Assembly (NCBI GenBank): GCA_017535865.1
Contig: JAFXTM010000090.1
Location: 1 to 45,271, forward strand
Direction: 5' to 3'
Source: Oscillospiraceae bacterium
GTDB taxonomy: Bacteria > Bacillota > Clostridia > Oscillospirales > Oscillospiraceae
DNA: 45,271 nucleotides
Part shown: one piece after another, positions 24,823 through 31,595 of the stretch
How the letters are laid out: each line of letters opens with the position of its first letter
Position numbering within the stretch: the stretch's first letter is position 1
Position numbers and translations under genes: made by a program
The notes under the pieces: model-generated
Database searches by the model: none
The model's input: only the letters and a program-made list of their open reading frames with translations
What the model was told of the DNA's origin: nothing

Positions 24823-27800
24823 GTCCGTTCTCCTCTCCCGCCGGGCGCGCCCAGCGCTCCCGCAGCATGCCCCAGACGCGGTCCTCCGAGAGCGGGGGCA
24901 GGAAGCGGCTCCGCTCGCCGTTTTCGCCCTCGGCGAAGTGGCAGGCGTCAAAATAGTCGCAGTTGAGACAGGCGTTCTCCTGCTGGCTGCGGTAATAGGG
25001 ATCGGCGGCGATGCTGCCGCGGTGGAGCTCCTTCGCCATCTCCCCGAGCGTGCCGCGGATATGCCGCCCGAGCAGGCCGAGCTGCTCGAGCGAGGCCAGG
25101 CCCTCCGGATCGGCGGTCTTCCTGAACTTCACGGGGATATAGCGCTTCTCCGAGCCCTTCTCCCAGGCCTCCAGCAGCGCCGGCTCGTCGAGCACGAGCC
25201 CGCTGCGGCGCAGCGCGTCAGCCCGCTTTTTTTCGGCCTCGCCGTCCTCCGGGTCTTTTGTCATGGACAGCAGCGCGTCGCGCGCCGGGACGTACATGAC
25301 CCCCGCCGGGACGATCTCGTGGCCGTAGCGGTTCGCCCCGTCCGCCTCCAGCGCAAAGAGGTACAGCAGCATCTGCAGGCCCATGCCGTACCACACGTCG
25401 GAGAGGGAAAACTTCTTCTGCCCGGTCTTGTAGTCCACGACGCGCAGGTAGAGCTTGCCCTCGTGCAGCCAGCCGTCCACACGGTCGGCGATGCCGGTGA
25501 GGCTGACCGCGCTCTCGCCCTCGCCGAGCTCCAGCGGGCGGATATCGCTCGCCTCGGCGAAATCCAGCTCAAAATCCAGCGGCTCGAAGTCCGAGAGCCG
25601 CAGCTCCCGCGCGGTGTCGAGCACCACGCGGTGCGCGTCGCCGCAGAGGCGGCGGAAGAGATAGACGAAGCGGGGGGATTTCTCCTTGAAATCGTTGAGC
25701 TCCGTGCGGACATAGTCCGCCACGAAGCGGTCGGTCAGCCGGTGCAGCTCCTCGTCGCTCACCGCGGCGAAGCCCCCGCGCGCCCGCGCCTCCCGGACGA
25801 CCTGCTCGAGCACATAGTGCAGGAAGGTGCCGATCTCGGGCGGGGTGAAGCCCGCGGGCTCGTAGGGCTTGGCCCGCAGGCCGTACTGGCAGAAATAGGC
25901 GTAGCGGCAGGAGGCGAAGCGGTCGATGCGCGAGGCGCTCAGCCGCGGGCGGCGGCCGTACAGGGCCTCCACCGCCGCGGGGGAGAGCCGGCCGCGCGTC
26001 TGCCGGGCAGCGGCGCGCAGCTTCTCAAAGCGGGCCGGCTCCTTCTCCGCAAACCAGGCCGCGGCCGCGGCCGAACGCGGGGAGCCGCCCGTCACGGCCT
26101 GGGCTGCAAGCGTCAGGGCGGGGGCCGGGGCGGAGAGGCGGAGCGCCTCGGGATCGCAGGACTCCGGCTCCATGCCGAAGAGCGCGCGGGCGCGCTGGAA
26201 GACAAAGGCAGGGCGCAGCGCCTCGCCGTCCGCTCCGCAGAGGGGATAGCTCAGCGTCAGGCTCTCCGCGGGCAGGGTCAGCGTCGCGTACAGCAGCGAA
26301 AACTCCCGCCAGAGCTCGCCGTCGCCGCTGCCCAGATCGATGTCCAGGTCCAGCAGCCGCTCGCGCTCCGAGGCGTCGAACACGCCGCCGCGCTCCTCAG
26401 TCTGCGGGAGGCGGTCGTCGCTGCAGCCGAGCACCAGCAGATGCCGGATGTGCCGGCTGCGCATGCGGTCGAAGTCGCCGGCGGAGACCCGGTCCAGCGA
26501 GACCGGGATCAGACCGATGTCGTACCGGGAGAGCATGTGGAGGAAAAGCCGCCCGAAGACGCCGCGCTCCATGGCCGTGTCCCCGAGGATGGCGGCGCAC
26601 TGCTCCAGCGCGGAGACGAGAATGTCCCAGAGCTGGCCGTACTCGGCGGCGAGCTCCGCCTCCCCGGCGGCCTCGAGCGCAGCCGCGCGCGCCTCAAGCT
26701 GCGCGGGCATGCGCCAGTCGGCCAGCAGCCCGGCGAGCGCCGCTGCCTGACCCTCGGCGGTTTTCGCGCGCCCGGAGCGCTCCGCGAAGCGCAGCAGGGG
26801 CGCCGCAAAGCGGCGGCGCAGCGCGTTGATATCCGCCAGCCGCACCTCGGTCGCCTCGTCGAAGGGCGCGCCGTAGCCGTCGGGGTGCTGCCGCCAGTCT
26901 CCCGGACGCTCCCAGGCCCGGCCGCGCAGCTGCCACTTGAACACATAGTCGGCGAGGCGGTCACACGCTTCCGGGTCCAGCCCCGTGAGGCCCGTCCGCA
27001 GGCAGCTGATCACATCGTCCACGGCCCAGCCGCCCTCGGGCAGCTCGTAGGCCAGGGCGATCAGCGCCGGCAGGGGCTTGGACAGCAGCTCCTCCCGCCG
27101 GGCGGTGAAAAGGGGGATGCCGTAGTGGCGGAACACGCTCTCGAGCGTGCCGCGGTAGTCCTCAAAGCCGCGCACCGCGACGGCAATATCCCGCCAGCGG
27201 CAGCCGCCGTCCCGCACGAGCGCGAGCACCTGATCCGCCGCCGCCTCGCACTCGGCGCGCAGGCTCTCGGCTGCGCGCAGGCGGATCGGGACCTCCCCGC
27301 CCTCGAAGCGCGGGCTCCCGTAGCGGAACAGCTCTTCGGAGAACCAGCGCAGCGCCGGCGCACGCCCCTCCTGCTTCTCCAGGACGCGGACCTCGGCCTC
27401 CAGACCGAGCTCCCGCGCCGCGGCAAGCAGCCGCCCTGCGGCGATGCGGGAGAGGGCGTAGAGCTCGTTGCTGCTCTCAAGCGTGTCCACCGTGAGGCAG
27501 ACCGTGAGCTCCACGCCCTGCCGCAGCAGCGCGGTCAGCACCGCCTGCTCCTGATAGGTGAAGTCGATGAAGCCGTCGACGTAGACCGCTGTCTGCGGCC
27601 CGAGAGCGCTCTGCGGGATCTGCGCGGCCAGTACGTCGAGACGCTCCGCCGGGTCCGCCCGGCCGTTGGAGACGACCGCGTCGTAGGCCGCGGCGATGAG
27701 GGCGAGATCGGAGAGCTTCTCCCCAAGGCTGTCCCCGGCCAGCTCCGCCGCGCGCGCCAGCCGCTCGGGCGTGACGCGGGCGGTCTTGAGCTCGTCGAGC

Positions 27801-28168
27801 TCCCGCAGCAGCATGGCCTGCAGCTCCACCTTGTACGCCGCGGAGGGGTAGACCTGCAGACGCGGCCCGACCTCGGAGAGCGCCAGCGCCATGCACAGCA
27901 GCCGCCCGCCCTTGTCGAGCCAGGGCGCGGCGCTCCCGCCCAGCTCGCTCATGAGCCGCCGGGCGAGCCCCGTGAAGCTGAACACCTCGCCGTAGAGCGA
28001 GAGGCTGTCGCCGCAGACGGCGCAGAGCTCGCGCTCGGCCTCGTGGCTGTACTGCTCGGGGACCAGCAGGATCTGCCCGCCCCGGCGCTCCTCAACGGCG
28101 CGGCGGATCGCAGCCATGACGGCGGCGGTCTTGCCCGTGCCGGCCTTGCCCAGGATCAGATGCAGCAT
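24815..28168 (-). CDS. addB: Helicase-exonuclease AddAB, subunit AddB
   Basis: A 1117-residue partner of AddA. The N-terminal ATP-binding loop is GKAGTGKT (about 7-14) with ILLVPEQYSHEAER. The middle carries an inactive helicase-like domain. The C-terminal nuclease domain has RVVDYKTGQKKFSL. An iron-sulfur cluster is indicated by a cysteine in FASCRYAYFCQYG and the late group ACLNCDYFDACHF. Loss of the cluster inactivates AddB in known cases; here the cysteines are all in place. The ATG at 28168 follows GGGAGGGAACGCG; the longer frame from a GTG at 28183 would consume the ribosome site. It is the first gene of addB-addA, with its own promoter. Confidence 0.95.
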   Translation of the reverse strand: MLHLILGKAGTGKTAAVMAAIRRAVEERRGGQILLVPEQYSHEAERELCAVCGDSLSLYGEVFSFTGLARRLMSELGGSAAPWLDKGGRLLCMALALSEVGPRLQVYPSAAYKVELQAMLLRELDELKTARVTPERLARAAELAGDSLGEKLSDLALIAAAYDAVVSNGRADPAERLDVLAAQIPQSALGPQTAVYVDGFIDFTYQEQAVLTALLRQGVELTVCLTVDTLESSNELYALSRIAAGRLLAAARELGLEAEVRVLEKQEGRAPALRWFSEELFRYGSPRFEGGEVPIRLRAAESLRAECEAAADQVLALVRDGGCRWRDIAVAVRGFEDYRGTLESVFRHYGIPLFTARREELLSKPLPALIALAYELPEGGWAVDDVISCLRTGLTGLDPEACDRLADYVFKWQLRGRAWERPGDWRQHPDGYGAPFDEATEVRLADINALRRRFAAPLLRFAERSGRAKTAEGQAAALAGLLADWRMPAQLEARAAALEAAGEAELAAEYGQLWDILVSALEQCAAILGDTAMERGVFGRLFLHMLSRYDIGLIPVSLDRVSAGDFDRMRSRHIRHLLVLGCSDDRLPQTEERGGVFDASERERLLDLDIDLGSGDGELWREFSLLYATLTLPAESLTLSYPLCGADGEALRPAFVFQRARALFGMEPESCDPEALRLSAPAPALTLAAQAVTGGSPRSAAAAAWFAEKEPARFEKLRAAARQTRGRLSPAAVEALYGRRPRLSASRIDRFASCRYAYFCQYGLRAKPYEPAGFTPPEIGTFLHYVLEQVVREARARGGFAAVSDEELHRLTDRFVADYVRTELNDFKEKSPRFVYLFRRLCGDAHRVVLDTARELRLSDFEPLDFELDFAEASDIRPLELGEGESAVSLTGIADRVDGWLHEGKLYLRVVDYKTGQKKFSLSDVWYGMGLQMLLYLFALEADGANRYGHEIVPAGVMYVPARDALLSMTKDPEDGEAEKKRADALRRSGLVLDEPALLEAWEKGSEKRYIPVKFRKTADPEGLASLEQLGLLGRHIRGTLGEMAKELHRGSIAADPYYRSQQENACLNCDYFDACHFAEGENGERSRFLPPLSEDRVWGMLRERWARPAGEENGHG

Positions 28169-28284
28169 CGCGTTCCCTCCCACCCCTGTCCGATCGCGGG
28201 ACAGGCTTTGCGATCGACAGGATCTTTCTCACCTGTCAGTATACCGGATGCGATCCGGCTCTTTGATTCCGTTTCGATATTATA

Positions 28285-28313
28285 ATTATACCAAATCCGT
28301 ATGGCCCGCGCAA
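28285..28313 (-). promoter_or_regulatory. Promoter of addBA
   Basis: TTGCGC at 28308-28313, 17-base spacer, consensus TATAAT at 28285-28290. The leader is about 110 bases. Confidence 0.82.
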
Positions 28314-28340
28314 GGGAGGGGCGAAAACCGCCGCCTTCGC

Positions 28341-28369
28341 TTGCGTTCGCGAGGCGGCTGTGTTATAAA
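28341..28369 (+). promoter_or_regulatory. Promoter of the aminotransferase gene
   Basis: TTGCGT at 28341-28346, 17-base spacer, TATAAA at 28364-28369. It is arranged back to back with the addBA promoter, with 27 bases between the two -35 boxes. Confidence 0.78.
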
Positions 28370-28408
28370 AAAATATATACTTTCCGCGAAGAACAGGAGG
28401 GGACCCCC

Positions 28409-29599
28409 ATGAAACTATCATCCAAGATGGAGCGCTGCGGCCTGTCGCCCATGCGCAAGTTCAACGGCGAGGCGGCGAAGGCGGTCGAGCGCGGGCTCAA
28501 GATCTACCACCTGAACATCGTCCAGCCGGATATCCTGACCCCGCCGGCCTACTTCGAGGCGCTGCGCGAGCACGCGCAGCCGGTCCTGGCCTATTCGCCC
28601 TCCGGCGGCCTCCCGGTGCTGCTGGACGCGGTGCGCAAATACTACGCCCACATCGGCGCGGAGCTCAGCCGCGCCGAGATCCTGCCCACCAACGGCGGCA
28701 GCGAGGCCCTGCAGATGGCCATGGCCTCCATCCTCGACGACGGGGACGAGATCGTGATCCCGGAGCCCTTTTATCCCAACTACCACACCTCCGTCACGCT
28801 GGCAGGCGCGTCGATCCGGCCGCTCACCACCTGCCCCGAGGAGGGCTACCGCTACGCCGTGCGCGAACGCGTGGAGGCCTGCATCAACGAGCGCACGCGC
28901 GCCATCCTGATCACCAACCCCGGCAACCCCACCGGCGCGGTGCTGAAGCCGGAGGAGCTCAAGCTGATGCTCGACATCGCAAAGGAGCACGGGCTGTTCA
29001 TCATCTGCGACGAGGTGTACCGCGAGTTCGTCTACGCCGGCGAGCCGCTGATCTCCGCCCTGCAGTTCGAGGGCTACGAGGACAACGTCATCGTCATCGA
29101 CTCCGTGTCCAAGCGCTTCTCTGCCTGCGGCGCGCGCATCGGCATGCTGATCTCCCGGAACAAGGCCTTCATGGGCGCCGCAATGAAGTGGTGCCAGTGC
29201 CGCCTGGCCGTCTCCACGATGGATCAGATCGCCTCGGCCGCGCTCTACGACCTCGACGAGCACTATTTCGACGCGACCCGCGCGGAGTACAAGCGCCGCC
29301 GCGACACGCTGCTGGGCAAGCTCCGGCAGATCCCGGGCGTGGTCTGCGAGGAGCCGAAGGGCGCCTTCTACGTGATGGCCGCCCTGCCCGTGGACGACGC
29401 GGACGCCTTCCAGCACTGGCTGCTCAACGAGTTCGACGACAACGGCGACACCGTGATGTTTGCCTGCGGCGAGCCCTTCTACGCCACGCCCGGCAAGGGC
29501 AAAAACGAGGTGCGCATGGCCTATGTGCTGAAGGAGGAGGACCTCTCCCGCGCGATGGACATCCTCGCCGTCGCGATCGAGCGCTACAACAAGCGCTGA
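28409..29599 (+). CDS. Pyridoxal phosphate-dependent aminotransferase, class I/II
   Basis: A 396-residue fold-type I transaminase, cytoplasmic. PLP-binding residues: the NGGSEAL block (about 95-101), Asn173 in NPGNPTGAVL, Asp201 and Tyr204 in IICDEVYREF, the Schiff-base Lys235 in SVSKRFSACGARIG, and a C-terminal substrate Arg in NEVRMAYVL. It resembles aspartate/aromatic-type aminotransferases of the AspB branch, but substrate cannot be fixed from motifs. The ATG at 28409 follows GGAGGGGAC; the frame upstream runs through the promoter. It stands alone, divergent from addBA, and ends at a strong terminator. Confidence 0.9.
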   Translation: MKLSSKMERCGLSPMRKFNGEAAKAVERGLKIYHLNIVQPDILTPPAYFEALREHAQPVLAYSPSGGLPVLLDAVRKYYAHIGAELSRAEILPTNGGSEALQMAMASILDDGDEIVIPEPFYPNYHTSVTLAGASIRPLTTCPEEGYRYAVRERVEACINERTRAILITNPGNPTGAVLKPEELKLMLDIAKEHGLFIICDEVYREFVYAGEPLISALQFEGYEDNVIVIDSVSKRFSACGARIGMLISRNKAFMGAAMKWCQCRLAVSTMDQIASAALYDLDEHYFDATRAEYKRRRDTLLGKLRQIPGVVCEEPKGAFYVMAALPVDDADAFQHWLLNEFDDNGDTVMFACGEPFYATPGKGKNEVRMAYVLKEEDLSRAMDILAVAIERYNKR

Positions 29600-29613
29600 C
29601 GAGGCCCGAAACG

Positions 29614-29655
29614 CGAAAAAGGACCGCGGAGAAAGCTCTCCGCGGTCCTTTTTCG
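29614..29655. terminator. Bidirectional terminator
   Basis: Stem of about 19 bp (29614-29632 with 29637-29655), AAGC loop, with A5 and T5 in the outer part. Shared by the aminotransferase (plus) and the TlpA-like lipoprotein (minus). Confidence 0.92.
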
Positions 29656-29672
29656 GTGCCGGACACCGCAAT

Positions 29673-30257
29673 TTACAGCAGATCCTCGACGATCTGCGCC
29701 CAGGCCTCGTAGCTGCGCGAGCCGACATAGCTTTCGCTCACCGTCTCGCCGGCGCTGTTGAGAAAGACCGTGGTGGGCACATAACCGCTCTGGAAGACGT
29801 CAAAGGCGCCGCAGTAGTGCAGGATGGGGTACTGCACGCCGCTCTTCTCCAGAACGGAGGCCACGTCCTCCTCCATGCCCTCGGTGGAGTAGACGCCCAG
29901 GATCAGCAGGCCGCGGTCGGCATAGGCCTCGCTGAGCTTCGCGAGGTCCGGCATCTCTCCCACGCAGGGCGGGCACCAGGGCTCCCAGAAATTGAGCATG
30001 ACGAGCGTATAGTCGGCCAGTCGCCCCGTATCCCAGACATTCCCCTCGCGGTCGGTCGTGGAGAAGTCCAGCGGCGCGGGTTCTTCCGCCGCCGCGGGCT
30101 CTTCGGTCGGCGCGGGTTCTTCCGCCGGCGCGGGCTCTTCGACCGGCACGGGTTCTTCGGTCGGCGCGGGCGCGGACGGCGCGGGCGCGGACGGCGCGCA
30201 GGCGGCGAGAGCGGGCAGCAGGGAAAGGACAAGAAGCAGAGCAAACAGGCGTTTCAT
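29673..30257 (-). CDS. TlpA-like thioredoxin-fold lipoprotein
   Basis: A 194-residue exported thiol-disulfide protein. The signal peptide is a lipoprotein type with lipobox LAAC (Cys20). A low-complexity linker of Ala, Pro and Glu repeats follows (about 22-63, units of the EEPAPAEEPAP kind), then a redoxin domain (about 64-194) with the active site WCPPC (Cys95, Cys98), preceded by LNFWEP and followed by the cis-Pro turn GYVPTTVFL. It should reduce or reshuffle disulfides at the outer face of the membrane. The ATG at 30257 follows GGGAGG; the very long upstream frame is an artefact. It has its own promoter. No partner cytochrome or CcdA gene is nearby, so its electron source is unknown. Confidence 0.9.
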   Translation of the reverse strand: MKRLFALLLVLSLLPALAACAPSAPAPSAPAPTEEPVPVEEPAPAEEPAPTEEPAAAEEPAPLDFSTTDREGNVWDTGRLADYTLVMLNFWEPWCPPCVGEMPDLAKLSEAYADRGLLILGVYSTEGMEEDVASVLEKSGVQYPILHYCGAFDVFQSGYVPTTVFLNSAGETVSESYVGSRSYEAWAQIVEDLL

Positions 30258-30321
30258 GGAAAAGCGGCCTCCCAAAATCATAGATCGTATGCAGATCCGC
30301 GCACCATGCGCGGCTGCGCTT

Positions 30322-30349
30322 AGTATACCACAAGTTTCCGCGTTGACAA
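30322..30349 (-). promoter_or_regulatory. Promoter of the TlpA-like gene
   Basis: TTGTCA at 30344-30349, 16-base spacer, TATACT at 30322-30327. Confidence 0.75.
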
Positions 30350-30388
30350 GCCGGATTTTCGCCTCCCGCGCTTCCAGCAAAAAAATGC

Positions 30389-30416
30389 TTGACTTTCCGG
30401 CGGAAACCGCTATAAT
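30389..30416 (+). promoter_or_regulatory. Promoter of rpsF-ssb-rpsR
   Basis: TTGACT at 30389-30394, 16-base spacer, consensus TATAAT at 30411-30416. Confidence 0.88.
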
Positions 30417-30423
30417 AAATAAG

Positions 30424-30469
30424 CCTGTCCAAAGGACGGGACATCCTTGCTCTCCCTGCGGGGGAGGGC
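30424..30469 (+). promoter_or_regulatory. Structured leader of the rpsF operon
   Basis: Two stem-loops lie at the 5' end of the message: CCTGTCC/GGACGGG (30424-30430 with 30434-30440, AAA loop, one G-U pair) and GCTCTCCC/GGGAGGGC (30449-30456 with 30462-30469, TGCGG loop, G-U pairs). An S6:S18-binding leader is known for this operon in other bacteria, but I do not see its conserved CCG bulge, so this is only a candidate. Confidence 0.4.
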
Positions 30470-30494
30470 CAATAGACCAGAAGGAGGTGCAACC

Positions 30495-30791
30495 ATGGCA
30501 AAAGCAAGCGAAAAGTACGAGGTCATGTACATCATCAACCCGACGCTCTCCGAGGAAGAGACCGCCGCGGTCGTTGAGAAGTTCAAGGGGCTTGTTGAGG
30601 CAAATGGTACTTTGGAGGAGCTGGAGGATATGGGCAAGCGCAAGCTCGCCTATGAGATCAACTACCTGACCGAAGGCTACTATGTGCTGATGAAGTTCAC
30701 CAGCGGACCGGAGTTCCCGGCCGAGCTGGACCGTATCCTCGGTATCACCGACGGCATCCTGCGTCGCCTGATCACCCTGCGTGCAGAGTAA
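30495..30791 (+). CDS. rpsF: Ribosomal protein bS6
   Basis: A 98-residue small-subunit ribosomal protein that pairs with S18 on 16S rRNA. Recognisable start and middle: KYEVMYIINPTLSEEETAAV, MGKRKLAYEINYLTEGYYVL and ending ILRRLITLRAE. A strong ribosome site AAGGAGGTG precedes the ATG at 30495. It opens the classic operon rpsF-ssb-rpsR, with ssb 12 bases downstream. A good promoter and a hairpin-bearing leader lie upstream. Confidence 0.97.
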   Translation: MAKASEKYEVMYIINPTLSEEETAAVVEKFKGLVEANGTLEELEDMGKRKLAYEINYLTEGYYVLMKFTSGPEFPAELDRILGITDGILRRLITLRAE

Positions 30792-30803
30792 AGGAGAGGC
30801 CCG

Positions 30804-31265
30804 ATGCTCAATCACATCACCATCATGGGTCGTCTGACCCGGGACGTCGAGCTGCGCACCACGCAGTCCGGCGCCAGCGTGGCGTCTTTCTCCGTCGCGG
30901 TGGAGCGCGACTTCGGCGGGCGTGACGGCGGCGAGCGGCAGACCGATTTCATCGACTGCGTCGCCTGGCGTCAGACCGGCGAGTTCGTGTCGAAGTACTT
31001 CCGCAAGGGGAGCATGATCGTCGTCTCCGGCCGCCTGCAGAGCCGCAAGTGGCAGGACCGCGACGGCAACAACCGCACCAACTGGGAAATCGTCGCGGAC
31101 AACGTCTACTTCGGCGAGGGCCGTCGGGACAACGAGTCCAACAGCTTTGAGACCGGCCGGACCGCCTATGACAGCGGCCGCGGCGCCTCGCAGCCGGGCA
31201 GCACGCCCGCGCGCAGCGGGTTCGACGAGCTGGGCGACGGCGACGACGGCGAACTGCCATTCTAA
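30804..31265 (+). CDS. ssb: Single-stranded DNA-binding protein
   Basis: A 153-residue SSB. The OB-fold is at about 1-105: MLNHITIMGRLTRDVELRTT, FIDCVAWRQTGEFVSKYFRK, GRLQSRKWQDRDGNNRTNWE. A flexible Gly/Ser-rich linker follows, then the acidic tip DDGELPF, which recruits replication and repair proteins. This is the standard length and form for the essential chromosomal SSB. It lies between the genes for S6 and S18 with short gaps, so its supply is tied to ribosome synthesis. Confidence 0.97.
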   Translation: MLNHITIMGRLTRDVELRTTQSGASVASFSVAVERDFGGRDGGERQTDFIDCVAWRQTGEFVSKYFRKGSMIVVSGRLQSRKWQDRDGNNRTNWEIVADNVYFGEGRRDNESNSFETGRTAYDSGRGASQPGSTPARSGFDELGDGDDGELPF

Positions 31266-31289
31266 TTATTTGATAAGGAGGATACCGCT

Positions 31290-31529
31290 TTGGCTTTCGA
31301 TAAAACCAACCCCAAGAACCGCAAACGCAGGAAGGTCTGCCAGTTCTGCGTGGACAAGGCCACGTTCATCGACTATAAGGACACCGTGAAGCTGCGCCGC
31401 TTCCTGTCCGAGCGCGGCAAGATCCTGCCCCGCCGCACCACCGGCACCTGCGCCATGCATCAGCGCGAGCTGACCGAGGCGATCAAGCGCTCCCGCCAGA
31501 TCGCTCTCCTGCCCTACGTGCTGGATTAA
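31290..31529 (+). CDS. rpsR: Ribosomal protein bS18, zinc-binding type, TTG start
   Basis: A 79-residue S18. Sequence [20 protein letters not shown] and [20 protein letters not shown] is diagnostic. The residues Cys17, Cys20, Cys54 and His57 form a probable zinc site, so this is the zinc-containing version. The start codon is TTG, with AAGGAGGAT eight bases upstream; no ATG or GTG lies in a better place. It closes the rpsF-ssb-rpsR operon and is followed by a strong terminator. Confidence 0.96.
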   Translation: MAFDKTNPKNRKRRKVCQFCVDKATFIDYKDTVKLRRFLSERGKILPRRTTGTCAMHQRELTEAIKRSRQIALLPYVLD

Positions 31530-31537
31530 GCAGCATA

Positions 31538-31579
31538 ATAGAAAAGCACCCTTTCCGACCGGAAAGGGTGCTTTTCTAT
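31538..31579. terminator. Bidirectional terminator
   Basis: Perfect 19-bp stem (31538-31556 with 31561-31579), GACC loop, with A4 and T4 runs inside. Shared by rpsR (plus) and the M56 receptor gene (minus). Confidence 0.93.
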
Positions 31580-31595
31580 ACCTTTGAACCGATGA

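Noticed and set aside
21292-28285. Very long plus-strand open frames opposite addA and addB (over 1200 codons each)
   Set aside because: They are antisense shadows created by high G+C codon bias. Their translations are rich in Arg, Ala, Gly and His with no family motifs, while the minus strand encodes clear AddA and AddB with all motifs.
29673-30815. Long minus-strand frame extending the TlpA-like protein to 380 residues
   Set aside because: The extra N-terminal part runs across its promoter and opposite rpsF; the lipoprotein signal begins at 30257 with its own ribosome site.
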